A DNA stretch of 34,413 nucleotides from assembly GCA_030037995.1 (NCBI GenBank), contig JASHPQ010000118.1, forward strand, positions 1 to 34,413. Direction: 5' to 3'. The notes under the pieces were generated by a model that ran no database searches, was not told where the DNA came from, and saw nothing but the letters and a program-made list of their open reading frames with translations. Shown in pieces: positions 7,751 through 15,060 of the stretch. The position numbers and the translations under genes are program-made. The stretch comes from Nitrososphaerales archaeon (GTDB lineage: Archaea > Thermoproteota > Nitrososphaeria > Nitrososphaerales > CADDZS01). Position 1 is the first letter of the stretch. The number at the start of each line of letters is the position of its first letter.

Positions 7751-7972
7751 CTAGTGCAATAACGCGGGAATAATTATACTAAGGGCAATTAGCACGACGT
7801 AGATAATCCACATCGAGTAATTTCGCCTCTCCCGTTTCTTCCACTGCACGTAATCGTAAGATGTCGTTTGCTCGTTATAACGAGGATCAGCCGTACGATT
7901 CTTATTATCCTTTATACCGAGGTCTTCCCATAATTCCACAATCCACGCAAAGTCGTCACGTTTGTTACCCAC
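7751..7972 (-). CDS. Small single-pass membrane protein upstream of the UPF0182 gene
   Basis: This is a 73-residue protein. A charged soluble N-terminus rich in Asp, Lys and Arg (residues 1-50) is followed by one C-terminal membrane helix, MWIIYVVLIALSIIIPALL. It is therefore probably tail-anchored with a cytoplasmic N-terminus. The start is a GTG at 7972, with a TATA-like AT-rich run on the minus strand at about 8007-8018. It ends 21 bases before the UPF0182 start, so a functional link with that protein is likely. No family was recognised. Confidence 0.6.
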   Translation of the reverse strand: MGNKRDDFAWIVELWEDLGIKDNKNRTADPRYNEQTTSYDYVQWKKRERRNYSMWIIYVVLIALSIIIPALLH

Positions 7973-8107
7973 ATCGAGTTAACTCCGCATGATTAGACTA
8001 GTGGAAAATGATTATTATGGAAGCATTAGATAAAGCTGTGGATTTTTCTCCGCTTCAATTCACGACTTGGGGAATCTGCGCAACGCTGTACCCCAGAGGT
8101 TGGGATC

Positions 8108-8326
8108 TTAAGGTAGCTTATACGTTAACTTTTCATGTTGAGTCCCACAACGCTTCATGTGGCGCCGGATTTTTTTCGCGCTGATTGACTTGCCGCACTT
8201 GGGGCAGACAGGCATTTGCGACTTGCTTCCTCCCATTATGCCATCAAGATGTGAACAATTGATGGAGAAAAAGCTTGCGTACTTTTTCAGATGGTTACCA
8301 TGGAGAGTGCGGAAATGCCCTTCCAT
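8108..8326 (-). CDS. Small zinc-finger protein (C2HC type)
   Basis: The 72-residue product contains MPVCPKCGKSISAKKIRRHM followed by KRCG: Cys-x2-Cys, then His and Cys at finger spacing, in a basic context typical of small archaeal DNA- or RNA-binding zinc fingers. The ATG at 8326 is supported by a TATA-like run (gctttaac on the minus strand, about 8344-8353) about 22 bases upstream. A later ATG, beginning MGGSKSQMPVC, is an alternative and would leave just the finger. No partner gene is evident; two more tiny Cys/His genes follow within 800 bases. Confidence 0.5.
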   Translation of the reverse strand: MEGHFRTLHGNHLKKYASFFSINCSHLDGIMGGSKSQMPVCPKCGKSISAKKIRRHMKRCGTQHEKLTYKLP

Positions 8327-8599
8327 CCCTATCCTAGGAACTTAATGTTAAAGCAAAAATGTCTTATTCTCTCAAAAGACTTCATTGATTCGAAACGGAA
8401 ATAGTGCCGAGAGTGAAGATGGGAGAGAGCGCACGCGAGGCAAAGAAAAGTGAGGTCACGACTTCCTTTGTTCATGCTTGGTACAGACCCTTATCCAGTA
8501 AAGCGGCATATTATCACTACTGCAGCCAATGCAGTTCAGTTAGGAGGCGGCGCAGTGCGGTCGCAGATACTTCAAAAAAAGAAGTACCTGTAGATGGCA

Positions 8600-8761
8600 C
8601 TATTTCTTTCTGCAGGGATATCCCATCTTCTTGACGCGCCCCTTGTAATGCTCGTTCCGCGGGCAATGTGGGCCGCACTTATCGTTGTACGGGTGATTGT
8701 GTCCCCTTACCTCTTCTTCCACCCTCTCCTTCTGTTCGTGTTGCTTACGATAGGAAGCCAA
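8600..8761 (-). CDS. Small Cys/His-rich protein (53 aa)
   Basis: Read from a TTG at 8761, 53 codons encode a very polar protein. It has a charged helix (RKQHEQKERVEEEVRG), then HNHPYNDKCGPHCPRNEHY, then a basic tail ending GYPCRKK. The dense His/Cys cluster (H-x-H, C-x2-H-C, a later His and a C-terminal Cys) would suit zinc binding. A minus-strand TATA-like box (TTATTTAG, about 8795-8802) lies 37 bases before the start. Codon structure and composition look coding. No family was recognised. A GTG inside the helix is an alternative start. Confidence 0.5.
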   Translation of the reverse strand: MASYRKQHEQKERVEEEVRGHNHPYNDKCGPHCPRNEHYKGRVKKMGYPCRKK

Positions 8762-8898
8762 GCTTGAGCAGAGATTTAGACCGTGTTCTCATCTAAATAA
8801 GGTGTATCCTAACGTTCCAATACGCGTTTGTTCCCGGAATAATTAGCGAGTATCCGAAAGAGTACTTCTAGTAGGCATGGCACAGGCCTCTAGTTTGA

Positions 8899-9117
8899 GT
8901 GCCGCTTTCAATCGAATGGTCAATCTTAAGAGAACGTGGTAAGCTAACAGGAAGAAGCAACAGCTTGAAGGAGTACTATTGTAAGGACTGCGATTTTACA
9001 TCAAACTCAAAACTGGAAGCTGTATTACATACTTTATCGAGAAATTGGTACAAGGTTATCTGGCCGGTTTACTCAAGCTCGCACCAAGTGGTGGAATCTT
9101 TCAAAAATTCTAGATGA
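8899..9117 (+). CDS. Possible small zinc-finger-like protein, perhaps degenerate
   Basis: This 72-residue reading frame has a C2H2-like core, EYYCKDCDFTSNSKLEAVLH, which matches the first half of a zinc finger (Cys-x2-Cys, hydrophobic core, His). The second zinc His is not at the usual spacing, and the residues before and after the core look unstructured. It may be a truncated or decayed finger protein, or a short real one. The start codon is uncertain and no good promoter was seen. Confidence 0.35.
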   Translation: MPLSIEWSILRERGKLTGRSNSLKEYYCKDCDFTSNSKLEAVLHTLSRNWYKVIWPVYSSSHQVVESFKNSR

Positions 9118-9259
9118 AGATATGTAAGCTGAAGCAGGAGATCATACAGAACCTGAATTCGTGCCTATCACAAGAGGTCAGTTAAAGTGAGCATTCAAGA
9201 GACATTAGGATTTACATCCCAAACAAGAGCAACTTTTACCGGAGCTACAATATCTCGGT

Positions 9260-9634
9260 CTAAAGCGACAGCTCTACCGCGACGTCTTGTCCAGGATAAT
9301 ATTTCTTCACATCGCTAGCACCGTACTTTGCTCTGAACTTATCGACTATTTCTTCAATTCGCTTCTTGTCTTTTATTGGTCGGGCTTCTGCGGTCGCCTT
9401 TTTCCCTGAGACCTGAAGTTCAATCGTGGGATTTTTGAGGATGTTCTTGTACCACTTGTTGGCAGTACCGCTTACTGGCAGGAGGTACAACTTATCTGCG
9501 TCATTCACGAACCACACCGGAATCGAGATTTTCTTTCCGGTCTTTCTTCCAACGAATGTCATCTTCAGCTCTTGCGCTGAGTTCAGCACTCCACGAAAAT
9601 CGCTGCTAGCCATTACGATCAGTTTCACCATCAT
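9260..9634 (-). CDS. DUF385 / deazaflavin-dependent nitroreductase-like protein
   Basis: This protein of about 124 residues contains LKMTFVGRKTGKKISIPVWF, the hallmark (G-R-K-(S/T)-G-x-x-x-x-x-P-(V/L)-W-F) of the split beta-barrel DUF385 family. LYLLPVSGTANKWYKNILKN and an ELQVSGKKATAEARPI strand pair follow. Characterised relatives such as mycobacterial Ddn reduce nitro compounds or quinones with coenzyme F420. Whether this archaeal member uses F420, flavin or another ligand cannot be told here. The start is the ATG at 9634 (or 9631), because a TATA-like TTATTAAC lies at about 9651-9659, giving a near-leaderless message. A TTG at 9643 is less likely. Confidence 0.75.
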   Translation of the reverse strand: MMVKLIVMASSDFRGVLNSAQELKMTFVGRKTGKKISIPVWFVNDADKLYLLPVSGTANKWYKNILKNPTIELQVSGKKATAEARPIKDKKRIEEIVDKFRAKYGASDVKKYYPGQDVAVELSL

Positions 9635-9716
9635 CAAAAACAAGCAGGGGGTTAATAAGCTGGAAGCAGGACGAAAGTCATACCTGATTGTCGCAAATTC
9701 GAAGTAATTTTTCGGC

Positions 9717-10157
9717 TCACTTGCTTTCTATCTTTATCGCATTGAAGCTTGAAGCTTCGCGATCTATCTGCTTTGGTAGGTTCGAGACCATGTCCTGACA
9801 CGCTTCAAAAGCATGAGACAGCACTTTCAACGTCTCGGTATCCGTAGTTATTGTGGATGCGTTCTCGATGTCCAAAATGACGACCTGAAGCTTGTTTCTG
9901 ATGTAATGTGTGGTGACAGCTTCGAGACGCATTATCTTGTAAGAGTTGAAGATGAGGTATGGACCTATTCCAAAGAGGCAAACACAGCTCGCGAAAAAGA
10001 GAATTAACCGCATATCTTGAACGCCGATTGCAATGGAGATCGCCGACGCACCATTGCTACCGAGGATCAGGTTGGGAAGCACAAGAGAGAGAAGGAACGA
10101 GCCGACAAATCCCAATGCAAGTAAAGCAAACAACAAGATGACTTTCTGCGAAAGCAT
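9717..10157 (-). CDS. Two-helix membrane protein with DHp-like segment
   Basis: The 146-residue protein has two N-terminal membrane helices (about residues 4-33 and 50-73). A cytoplasmic helical tail starts THYIRNKLQVVILDIENA. The His-x-x-Arg-Asn-x-Leu-x-x-(I/V) pattern is close to the H-box helix of HisKA-type histidine kinases (H-(E/D)-(L/I)-R-N/T-x-L). A second helix (KVLSHAFEACQDMVSNL) completes a possible helical hairpin. No ATPase domain follows: the ORF stops after a short acidic tail. It might dimerise like a kinase DHp domain, accept phosphate from another kinase, or resemble one by chance. It lies 80 bases upstream of the DUF385 gene on the same strand. Confidence 0.6.
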   Translation of the reverse strand: MLSQKVILLFALLALGFVGSFLLSLVLPNLILGSNGASAISIAIGVQDMRLILFFASCVCLFGIGPYLIFNSYKIMRLEAVTTHYIRNKLQVVILDIENASTITTDTETLKVLSHAFEACQDMVSNLPKQIDREASSFNAIKIESK

Positions 10158-10268
10158 TTTTCAGGTAGCCACCGGATTTCTTAGATCCATTAGTTTCACA
10201 TCGCACATTAGATCGTCTCACACGGCAACGGGGTTGGTAAAACCTCTTCTAAAAAGATGTTGCATCTC

Positions 10269-10405
10269 TTAATTGAATTTCCCGAAGCGTTGAGGGTAAG
10301 TCGAGTCCTTTCCCCACGTCCATCCAAATTTGGACAACTTAACTCCGCATTTGAAACAAAAGCAGCATTAGAATGCAATTTCGTGCCGCATTTTCTCCAA
10401 AACAT
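10269..10405 (-). pseudogene. Frameshifted zinc-ribbon gene remnant
   Basis: From an ATG at 10405 the minus strand reads MFWRKCGTKLHSNAA. After one missing base in a run of four T (plus-strand AAAA 10358-10361) it continues in another frame as FCFKCGVKLSKFGW, to a TAA at 10269-10271. The repaired product (45 aa) is the usual N-terminal zinc ribbon M-(F/Y)-C-x-x-C-G-x-x-(L)-x-x-x-A-x-F-C-x-x-C-G, with the first Cys changed to Trp. The segment length (137 bases) is exactly one short of 46 codons. It is either a decayed gene or a homopolymer sequencing error combined with the Cys-to-Trp change. The remainder of 10158-10616 holds only short uncertain reading frames and the VKOR promoter region. 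Confidence 0.5.
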
Positions 10406-10616
10406 GAAATTAGAATTAAACTTGGGACAGACGATGAAGACGGTTTTGAAAGTCCAACTCGTCTTAGAAAATACCAAGATCAGAGGAGGTGATATTGAAG
10501 GAACAATTGATAAAGCGAAAGAATATGGTGGGGCAACGACTGTCACAAAGTAAAGAATGTTTAGAAGCTCTCTGAAAAGATACAGATTCCTGAATAAAAC
10601 ACGGATGATCTGAAGT

Positions 10617-11033
10617 TTGGAAAATCTTCTCTCTAAGCTCTTTATTGCTCTTTCTGCCGTGGGAATCATTGACGGCGCATACACAGCGTACGAGTACATA
10701 ACGGCAAAATTCACTTGTTCCTCAACGGGAGTGTTTTGCTGCTCATGCGTCAGTAACAGTGGCTATACATCCATTTTTGGAATTCCGTTCTGGGTCGCGG
10801 GTATCACGTGGTTTCCGCTCTTGCTCGTTCTCGGTCTATATTTTACGAAGGGTGGCACGTGGCGCCTGAAGGGGGAAATACTCCTGCCGATCCTCTTGAT
10901 TGGAGATCTGTTTACAATCTACCTCTGGTACTTGGAGCTCGGCGTGATAGGAGCGATCTGCCCGTACTGCGTCTCACTATACGTGGTGAACTATGTGCTA
11001 ACCGGGCTCGTAGCCTTTGACCTCTTATCTTGA
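10617..11033 (+). CDS. VKOR-family membrane thiol oxidoreductase
   Basis: The 138-residue protein has four membrane helices. A Cys-bearing loop after the first helix (C34, C41, C42, C44) is followed by SGYTSIFGIPFWVAGI, and the redox-active ICPYC sits near the last helix (C115, C118). This is the catalytic core of vitamin K epoxide reductase homologs. They reoxidise disulfide-forming thioredoxin-like partners and pass the electrons to a quinone. Unlike many bacterial forms there is no fused thioredoxin domain, and no DsbA/thioredoxin gene is adjacent, so its partner must be encoded elsewhere. The TTG at 10617 is the first usable start; an AT-rich ctgaataaaac lies about 20 bases before it. Secreted Cys-containing proteins would be its ultimate clients. 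Confidence 0.9.
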   Translation: MENLLSKLFIALSAVGIIDGAYTAYEYITAKFTCSSTGVFCCSCVSNSGYTSIFGIPFWVAGITWFPLLLVLGLYFTKGGTWRLKGEILLPILLIGDLFTIYLWYLELGVIGAICPYCVSLYVVNYVLTGLVAFDLLS

Positions 11034-11111
11034 CTGAGGATAAAAATTGCCCAGTTTTACAGCCAGAGATATAACTCAGGACAATGGATTCTCTTTTACC
11101 GATGCGCCTGC

Positions 11112-11423
11112 TCACGACATCTTAGGAAATCTAACTCGGCCAATGTAGCGCATGATCCAGTCTACCAATTCGTCATAGGACTTTGCCCCTTGTTCGGTCA
11201 GAGAAAGAATTCCCTCCTCATTAGAAGAGACCAGTTTCTTTTCAATCATCCACGAAAGATACTTTGCGAATCTGTCATAAGCGAGCCCTGTGAGAGATGC
11301 GAGATTGGTTTTGTTGATCGAACCTCTTTCTTTGAGTACGATGATTATCCTCGCGACTACGTAAAGATCAAGCTTTTGCTGTTGTTGATCCGAATTCTGC
11401 TTGTCCTCTGAACTCACTGTCAA
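11112..11423 (-). CDS. Winged-helix transcriptional regulator-like protein
   Basis: This 103-residue protein has a Gln-rich N-terminus, then DLYVVARIIIVLKERGSINK, then TNLASLTGLAYDRFAKYLSW and LVSSNEEGILSLTEQGAKSYDEL. Helix, recognition helix and a G-x-x-x-L-T-x-x-G wing give a winged-helix domain of the kind common as single-domain regulators in Nitrososphaeria and other archaea. It is the last gene of a three-gene minus-strand run. The TTG at 11423 makes it overlap the preceding membrane-protein gene by 56 bases; a GTG at 11417 shortens this slightly. Co-transcription suggests it controls or responds to the membrane proteins. Confidence 0.75.
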   Translation of the reverse strand: MTVSSEDKQNSDQQQQKLDLYVVARIIIVLKERGSINKTNLASLTGLAYDRFAKYLSWMIEKKLVSSNEEGILSLTEQGAKSYDELVDWIMRYIGRVRFPKMS

Positions 11424-12069
11424 ACCACCGCAGCTCCCAAAGGAGCGAGTCTAATGCCCAAGACTGATTGTAGCGACTTTGAAGGTCTTTCCTGCCTAAC
11501 ACAACAGCCAGAATAAACGAAAAAGTCGCCAAATATGTCACACTGAGTTGAACATGCAAAAAGCTTAGACCGATTTCAGTGGCCAGAAAAAGAACCAGAA
11601 ATGTAAGGATCCAGTAACCAGCTATCTCGAGAACACTGTAGAATACGAAACCAATCTTGGAGTACCTGATATCCTGAAATACGGTGGGCCAGTCTAGTCC
11701 TGCTAAAAGCTTCATCGCCCCGAGAGTATTCTCCTGCCCCAATTCTTTTTTCCATTCGCCCACTGCCACTCTGCGAGTACGCGTGTCCACCCAAAGTATC
11801 CCAACAACGAATGCAGCTCCAAAAATGACCAGGGAAACGAGTCCTTCAACGCCAGATAGTATGAGGTCTTGCGGAATCTGCCCTCCGTTAGCTTGATAGA
11901 GATCGAAGCCAATGTACACAAACAGTATTACAGTAACTGAGGAAAGCAGGATTAGAGCAAGATCGCCCATCGATCTAGCTAGTTCTTTGTACTTCTTTAC
12001 TTGGTCCAGCGTTGTCATTAGTTCGACGATTTTGGCAGAAAGATCCCCCTTCTCTTCGACTATTGTCAA
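11368..12069 (-). CDS. Four-helix membrane protein of unknown function
   Basis: This 233-residue protein has an N-terminal cytoplasmic coiled segment (about 1-38). Membrane helices follow at roughly 39-57 (LALILLSSVTVILFVYIGF), 72-93, 140-162 and 172-192. The central loop carries RTRRVAVGEWKKELGQ, and the C-terminal tail is charged. It is built as two pairs of helices joined by a cytoplasmic loop. It starts with TTG inside TTGA, so its start overlaps the stop of the 164-residue gene upstream by four bases, implying translational coupling. The downstream end overlaps the winged-helix gene. No family was recognised. Confidence 0.65.
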   Translation of the reverse strand: MTIVEEKGDLSAKIVELMTTLDQVKKYKELARSMGDLALILLSSVTVILFVYIGFDLYQANGGQIPQDLILSGVEGLVSLVIFGAAFVVGILWVDTRTRRVAVGEWKKELGQENTLGAMKLLAGLDWPTVFQDIRYSKIGFVFYSVLEIAGYWILTFLVLFLATEIGLSFLHVQLSVTYLATFSFILAVVLGRKDLQSRYNQSWALDSLLWELRWFDSEFRGQAEFGSTTAKA

Positions 12070-12560
12070 TACGAGACACCATATCCGGTGATGGACACTT
12101 GGGAGTAGCCTTCAATGACAAACCAGTAAACATCGAACAGTCCGTCATCGATGGTGGTGCTGTTCCGGGGGAGTGTACTTACCTCAAAACTAGACGCGTT
12201 GGGAAGAACAACAGCTCCTATGGGTTGACTCTCACTTATATTAACACCGAATGCATCTGTTTCACCGTTGCAGAAACAGTCGCCGGTACGGGGGAGCTTC
12301 ATAAGGAATTTGAACTCCGAGCTTAGGCTGATTTGAGAGCCATTCGAAAATTGAAGTGTTATTGGATATCCCGGAGAGGCGCCTTCGATATCGATCGATA
12401 CCCATCCATAGACGTAGCTTTGTTTGGAAATTACAACAATTGAATTACAACAGATACCAAAACCGCTGATCTGAACGGGATGAAAAAAAGAGGATAGGAT
12501 CGTTAACTGGGAAATTATTACCAAAACAAGCACTACAAAGAGCCAGACTTTGCCCTTCAT
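12066..12560 (-). CDS. Membrane-anchored extracellular beta-domain protein
   Basis: The 164-residue protein starts MKGKVWLFVVLVLVIISQL, an uncleaved signal/anchor. An outside domain rich in Ser, Gly, Asn and beta-branched residues follows, with Cys residues at CC (about 37-38) and CFC (about 95-97). These could form disulfides, possibly with help from the nearby VKOR system. The ATG at 12560 has a good AGGTGA Shine-Dalgarno-like site five bases upstream and a TATA box at about 12582-12589. It is the first gene of the three-gene operon and is coupled to the next membrane protein by the TTGA overlap. No family was recognised. Confidence 0.65.
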   Translation of the reverse strand: MKGKVWLFVVLVLVIISQLTILSSFFHPVQISGFGICCNSIVVISKQSYVYGWVSIDIEGASPGYPITLQFSNGSQISLSSEFKFLMKLPRTGDCFCNGETDAFGVNISESQPIGAVVLPNASSFEVSTLPRNSTTIDDGLFDVYWFVIEGYSQVSITGYGVSY

Positions 12561-12581
12561 GAGTTCACCTCAAGCTTCGTT

Positions 12582-12589
12582 GATTATAA
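12582..12589 (-). promoter_or_regulatory. TATA box of the three-gene membrane/winged-helix operon
   Basis: The minus-strand cgcttataatc centres 25 bases upstream of the ATG at 12560. A Shine-Dalgarno-like AGGTGA also lies just before that ATG, so the message may carry a short leader if initiation slips upstream. This would be the single promoter for the genes at 12560, 12069 and 11423, which overlap one another. Confidence 0.5.
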
Positions 12590-13049
12590 GCGGAACTCAC
12601 TCTGGAGGAGTGTCTTGGCTCAGATGATTCACGATCCGTGCCATTCTCGCACTTCGTACGTCTCAATGCAACAATAAAATGCCAAATTTGTATCTCAAGC
12701 TGGAGAAAAAACCGCGTTTCCAGCAACCTTCTCAATCCTTTCTGCCCCTACGAAAGAGATATCAATTTTCTCAAGGCAACGAGGATAAACGGACGATTTG
12801 TAGTAGAATCTTACACTAATTTTAATATGATGCGCAGCTAAGCGTTACAAATAGCTTGCAGGAGAAGAATACGCATACTCGTTTTCTTGCTTTGAAACTT
12901 ACTTCCAGATGCCACCACGACAGTCTTTAAGATTGGTCTTGACAGACGAGGTTTCGATTCCTTCCAGCGTATGATATAGAAGACAATAAAATTCTAGAAT
13001 TGGTCAAGAGGAATGACTGATTGACAGCTTAAGCTAGCGAGAATCTCTA
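12590..13049. other. AT-rich intergenic region between the membrane operon and the histidine kinase
   Basis: These 460 bases hold no convincing gene. An imperfect hairpin, gctggagaaa with tttccagc, occurs around 12699-12724. A TATA-like aattttaatatg lies near 12815-12826 and another AT-rich run (gacaataaaattcta) near 12980. The latter or cttaagc (about 13028-13034) could serve the kinase gene. No repeats or RNA gene were recognised. Confidence 0.4.
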
Positions 13050-14984
13050 TTGAAAACTAATTCTTTTTCTATTTCTAAAAGATATACCTTAATTATCAGT
13101 ACGATAGTACTAATTGCGATTGTCCTTTCGTTAGCTTCCCTTGTATCGTACAATTATACGGCTAGCAACATTACGAATACAGCGATCAACGCTATTCATT
13201 CCAGTTCCCAGGCGCAGGTCAGCGACCTGAGCAATTTGATCGCTGGTAAGCTGGAACTTGTTACTGATAATCTAGCAATGATTTCTGACACTCCAGCCGT
13301 GGCGCTACAAAATGTCAGTGCTGCGCAAATACTCTTTGAGGAAGCTCAAAATTCTACTAAGAACTTAACTTATGACTATACTTGGATAAATGCAGATGGA
13401 ATAGCTCTCACTTCTGCAAACCTTTCGAACATCGCAACCATTCAAATAGAGAACCTCACTTTTGAACAGAGCCCATATTTTCTTGGTGCAAAGAACAGTG
13501 GAGCTTTGTACTACAGTACTGGTCAAGTCTCAATTGTAAGTCATCTACCAACCATCTACATCGCGCAGCCTCTTTACGTCAATGGAACGGTGAACGGCCA
13601 ATCAAATAAGGTATTCAATGGGATTGTTTTCGCTTCCATCAATCTTCCTTCAATAGGTCAGTACGTGGAGAGTCAAATATCTTCCCATTCCCAAAGCTCT
13701 GTAGGACTTGTAGATCCGAGCGGAATAGTCCTCTTTACTGCGAACCAGTCCTTGATCGGAACCAGCATATTTGGAAGTGAATTTCAATCAACGCTACCCA
13801 CTTCAATGAAGCAGCCCTTCAATTCGATGCTAAACCAGTCTCTCGAGGGCAAAAGTGGGATTTCTGACTTTTCCTATAATGGTACAAGCGGTACGATAGT
13901 TTGCCAGCCTATCTTTGTACCTGATCCGAATGAGGCCGATAGCCATGAATTTGCGATCTTATTCGTTTCTCACCCGGATGTTCTGGCGATAACACAATCC
14001 TCCGAAATTGCGTTTCTTGGAGAAGCGACCGCGTTTACTATAACAGGCATTATAGTTGCATCGCTCGTCGCATCCATCATAGTTCTCAGATGGAACAGAC
14101 GCCTAGACGAACGTGTCAAGGAAAAAACTGCTGAATTGGTATCCCTTAATTCCCAGTTGGAGGAACAAAATAAAGCCCAGAAAGATCTAATCAACATTGC
14201 CGCGCATGAATTGAGAACGCCAACCCAAACGATATTAACGACAGCTGAAATTATGGCGGATTTGCTGCCGCCTACGGAATTGTCAAAAGCTTCATCGGTT
14301 CCGTCTCGATCAAATCCACCTTCGCTTCAGGACTATAATTCTAGTAATCGTCAGGAAGAACCTTTAGTTTCCGATTTGAGGGGGTTGGTCGAGTCAACTC
14401 ACAGGAACGCCAAAAGACTGGCTGTGCTAACTCAACGGATCCTGGAGGTAGCTAAGATTGATAACAAAGGCTTGAAGCTCGACCTTCAAGATTTTGACTT
14501 GAACGAGATCATCAAGGAAGCAATCGACGATGTGCGTGCTTCGTTTTCATCGAATAACTTGGGAGTCAATGTTTCAAAAATTTCCATTCGCTTTGAGCCA
14601 GCTACTCCGACCCTTTTCATTGCAGCTGACAAGACGAAAGTGTATGAAGTAATATCAAACATATTGAGAAATGCGCTTGAACATTCAAGGGGGTCAGCTG
14701 AAGGAATCGTTATTTCGTTAGAAAAATCAGCGGATCAAGTAATCGTAAAAGTTAGGGACGATGGAGGCGGAATCGATCCAGACATATTGCCCAGATTATT
14801 CAACAAATTTGTTACGAAAATGGGAACGGGACTCGGTCTCTACATATCAAAATCATACGTTGAGGCGCACGGAGGGAAAATCTGGGCAGAAAACAATTCC
14901 GATGGACATGGATCAACATTTTACTTTTCGATCCCAACTGAGGCAACAAAGCCCTTGATATTGAGCAAAAGTACCCTAAATTAG
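13050..14984 (+). CDS. Membrane sensor histidine kinase with Cache-like extracellular domain
   Basis: This is a 644-residue protein. TM1 spans about 12-34 and an extracytoplasmic sensor of about 280 residues follows; its layout (long N-terminal helix, GYD/Y-type strands, GLVDPSGIVLFTANQSLIG) resembles double-Cache domains. TM2 is near 322-345. A short coiled linker without a clear HAMP leads to the HisKA H-box AAHELRTPTQ with His386. The ATPase domain has N-box NILRNALEHS (about 537-546), G1 DDGGGIDPD (about 570), F-box LFNKF and G2 GTGLGLYIS (about 593). All motifs for autophosphorylation are intact. The DHp hairpin carries an unusual Ser/Pro/Asn-rich insertion of roughly 45 residues between its two helices. 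The start is a TTG at 13050. A lone receiver follows at 15061 and is the likely phosphate acceptor. Confidence 0.92.
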   Translation: MKTNSFSISKRYTLIISTIVLIAIVLSLASLVSYNYTASNITNTAINAIHSSSQAQVSDLSNLIAGKLELVTDNLAMISDTPAVALQNVSAAQILFEEAQNSTKNLTYDYTWINADGIALTSANLSNIATIQIENLTFEQSPYFLGAKNSGALYYSTGQVSIVSHLPTIYIAQPLYVNGTVNGQSNKVFNGIVFASINLPSIGQYVESQISSHSQSSVGLVDPSGIVLFTANQSLIGTSIFGSEFQSTLPTSMKQPFNSMLNQSLEGKSGISDFSYNGTSGTIVCQPIFVPDPNEADSHEFAILFVSHPDVLAITQSSEIAFLGEATAFTITGIIVASLVASIIVLRWNRRLDERVKEKTAELVSLNSQLEEQNKAQKDLINIAAHELRTPTQTILTTAEIMADLLPPTELSKASSVPSRSNPPSLQDYNSSNRQEEPLVSDLRGLVESTHRNAKRLAVLTQRILEVAKIDNKGLKLDLQDFDLNEIIKEAIDDVRASFSSNNLGVNVSKISIRFEPATPTLFIAADKTKVYEVISNILRNALEHSRGSAEGIVISLEKSADQVIVKVRDDGGGIDPDILPRLFNKFVTKMGTGLGLYISKSYVEAHGGKIWAENNSDGHGSTFYFSIPTEATKPLILSKSTLN

Positions 14985-15060
14985 AGAATTTCTGTTCTAT
15001 TGACTACCGAAGATTTATACGGTTCCCTCAGTTTTACTTTTTTACTTCCAAAAGTGACAC

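Noticed and set aside
8018-8185. Plus-strand 55-codon frame starting MEALDKAVDFSPLQF
   Set aside because: Overlaps the zinc-finger gene on the opposite strand and has no recognisable product.
8404-8634. Plus-strand 76-codon frame with a YCSQC motif
   Set aside because: One Cys-x2-Cys is weak evidence; the composition is not protein-like and its end overlaps the better-supported minus-strand Cys/His gene.
10257-10553. Plus-strand 98-codon frame over the zinc-ribbon remnant, ending RGGDIEGTIDKAKEYGG
   Set aside because: Its first half lies antisense to the recognisable zinc ribbon and it has no family match. A short real gene from the ATG at 10434 (39 codons) remains possible, but nothing supports it strongly.
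12638-12841. Plus-strand 67-codon frame in the intergenic gap
   Set aside because: No motif, poor composition and no start signals; taken as chance in AT-rich DNA.
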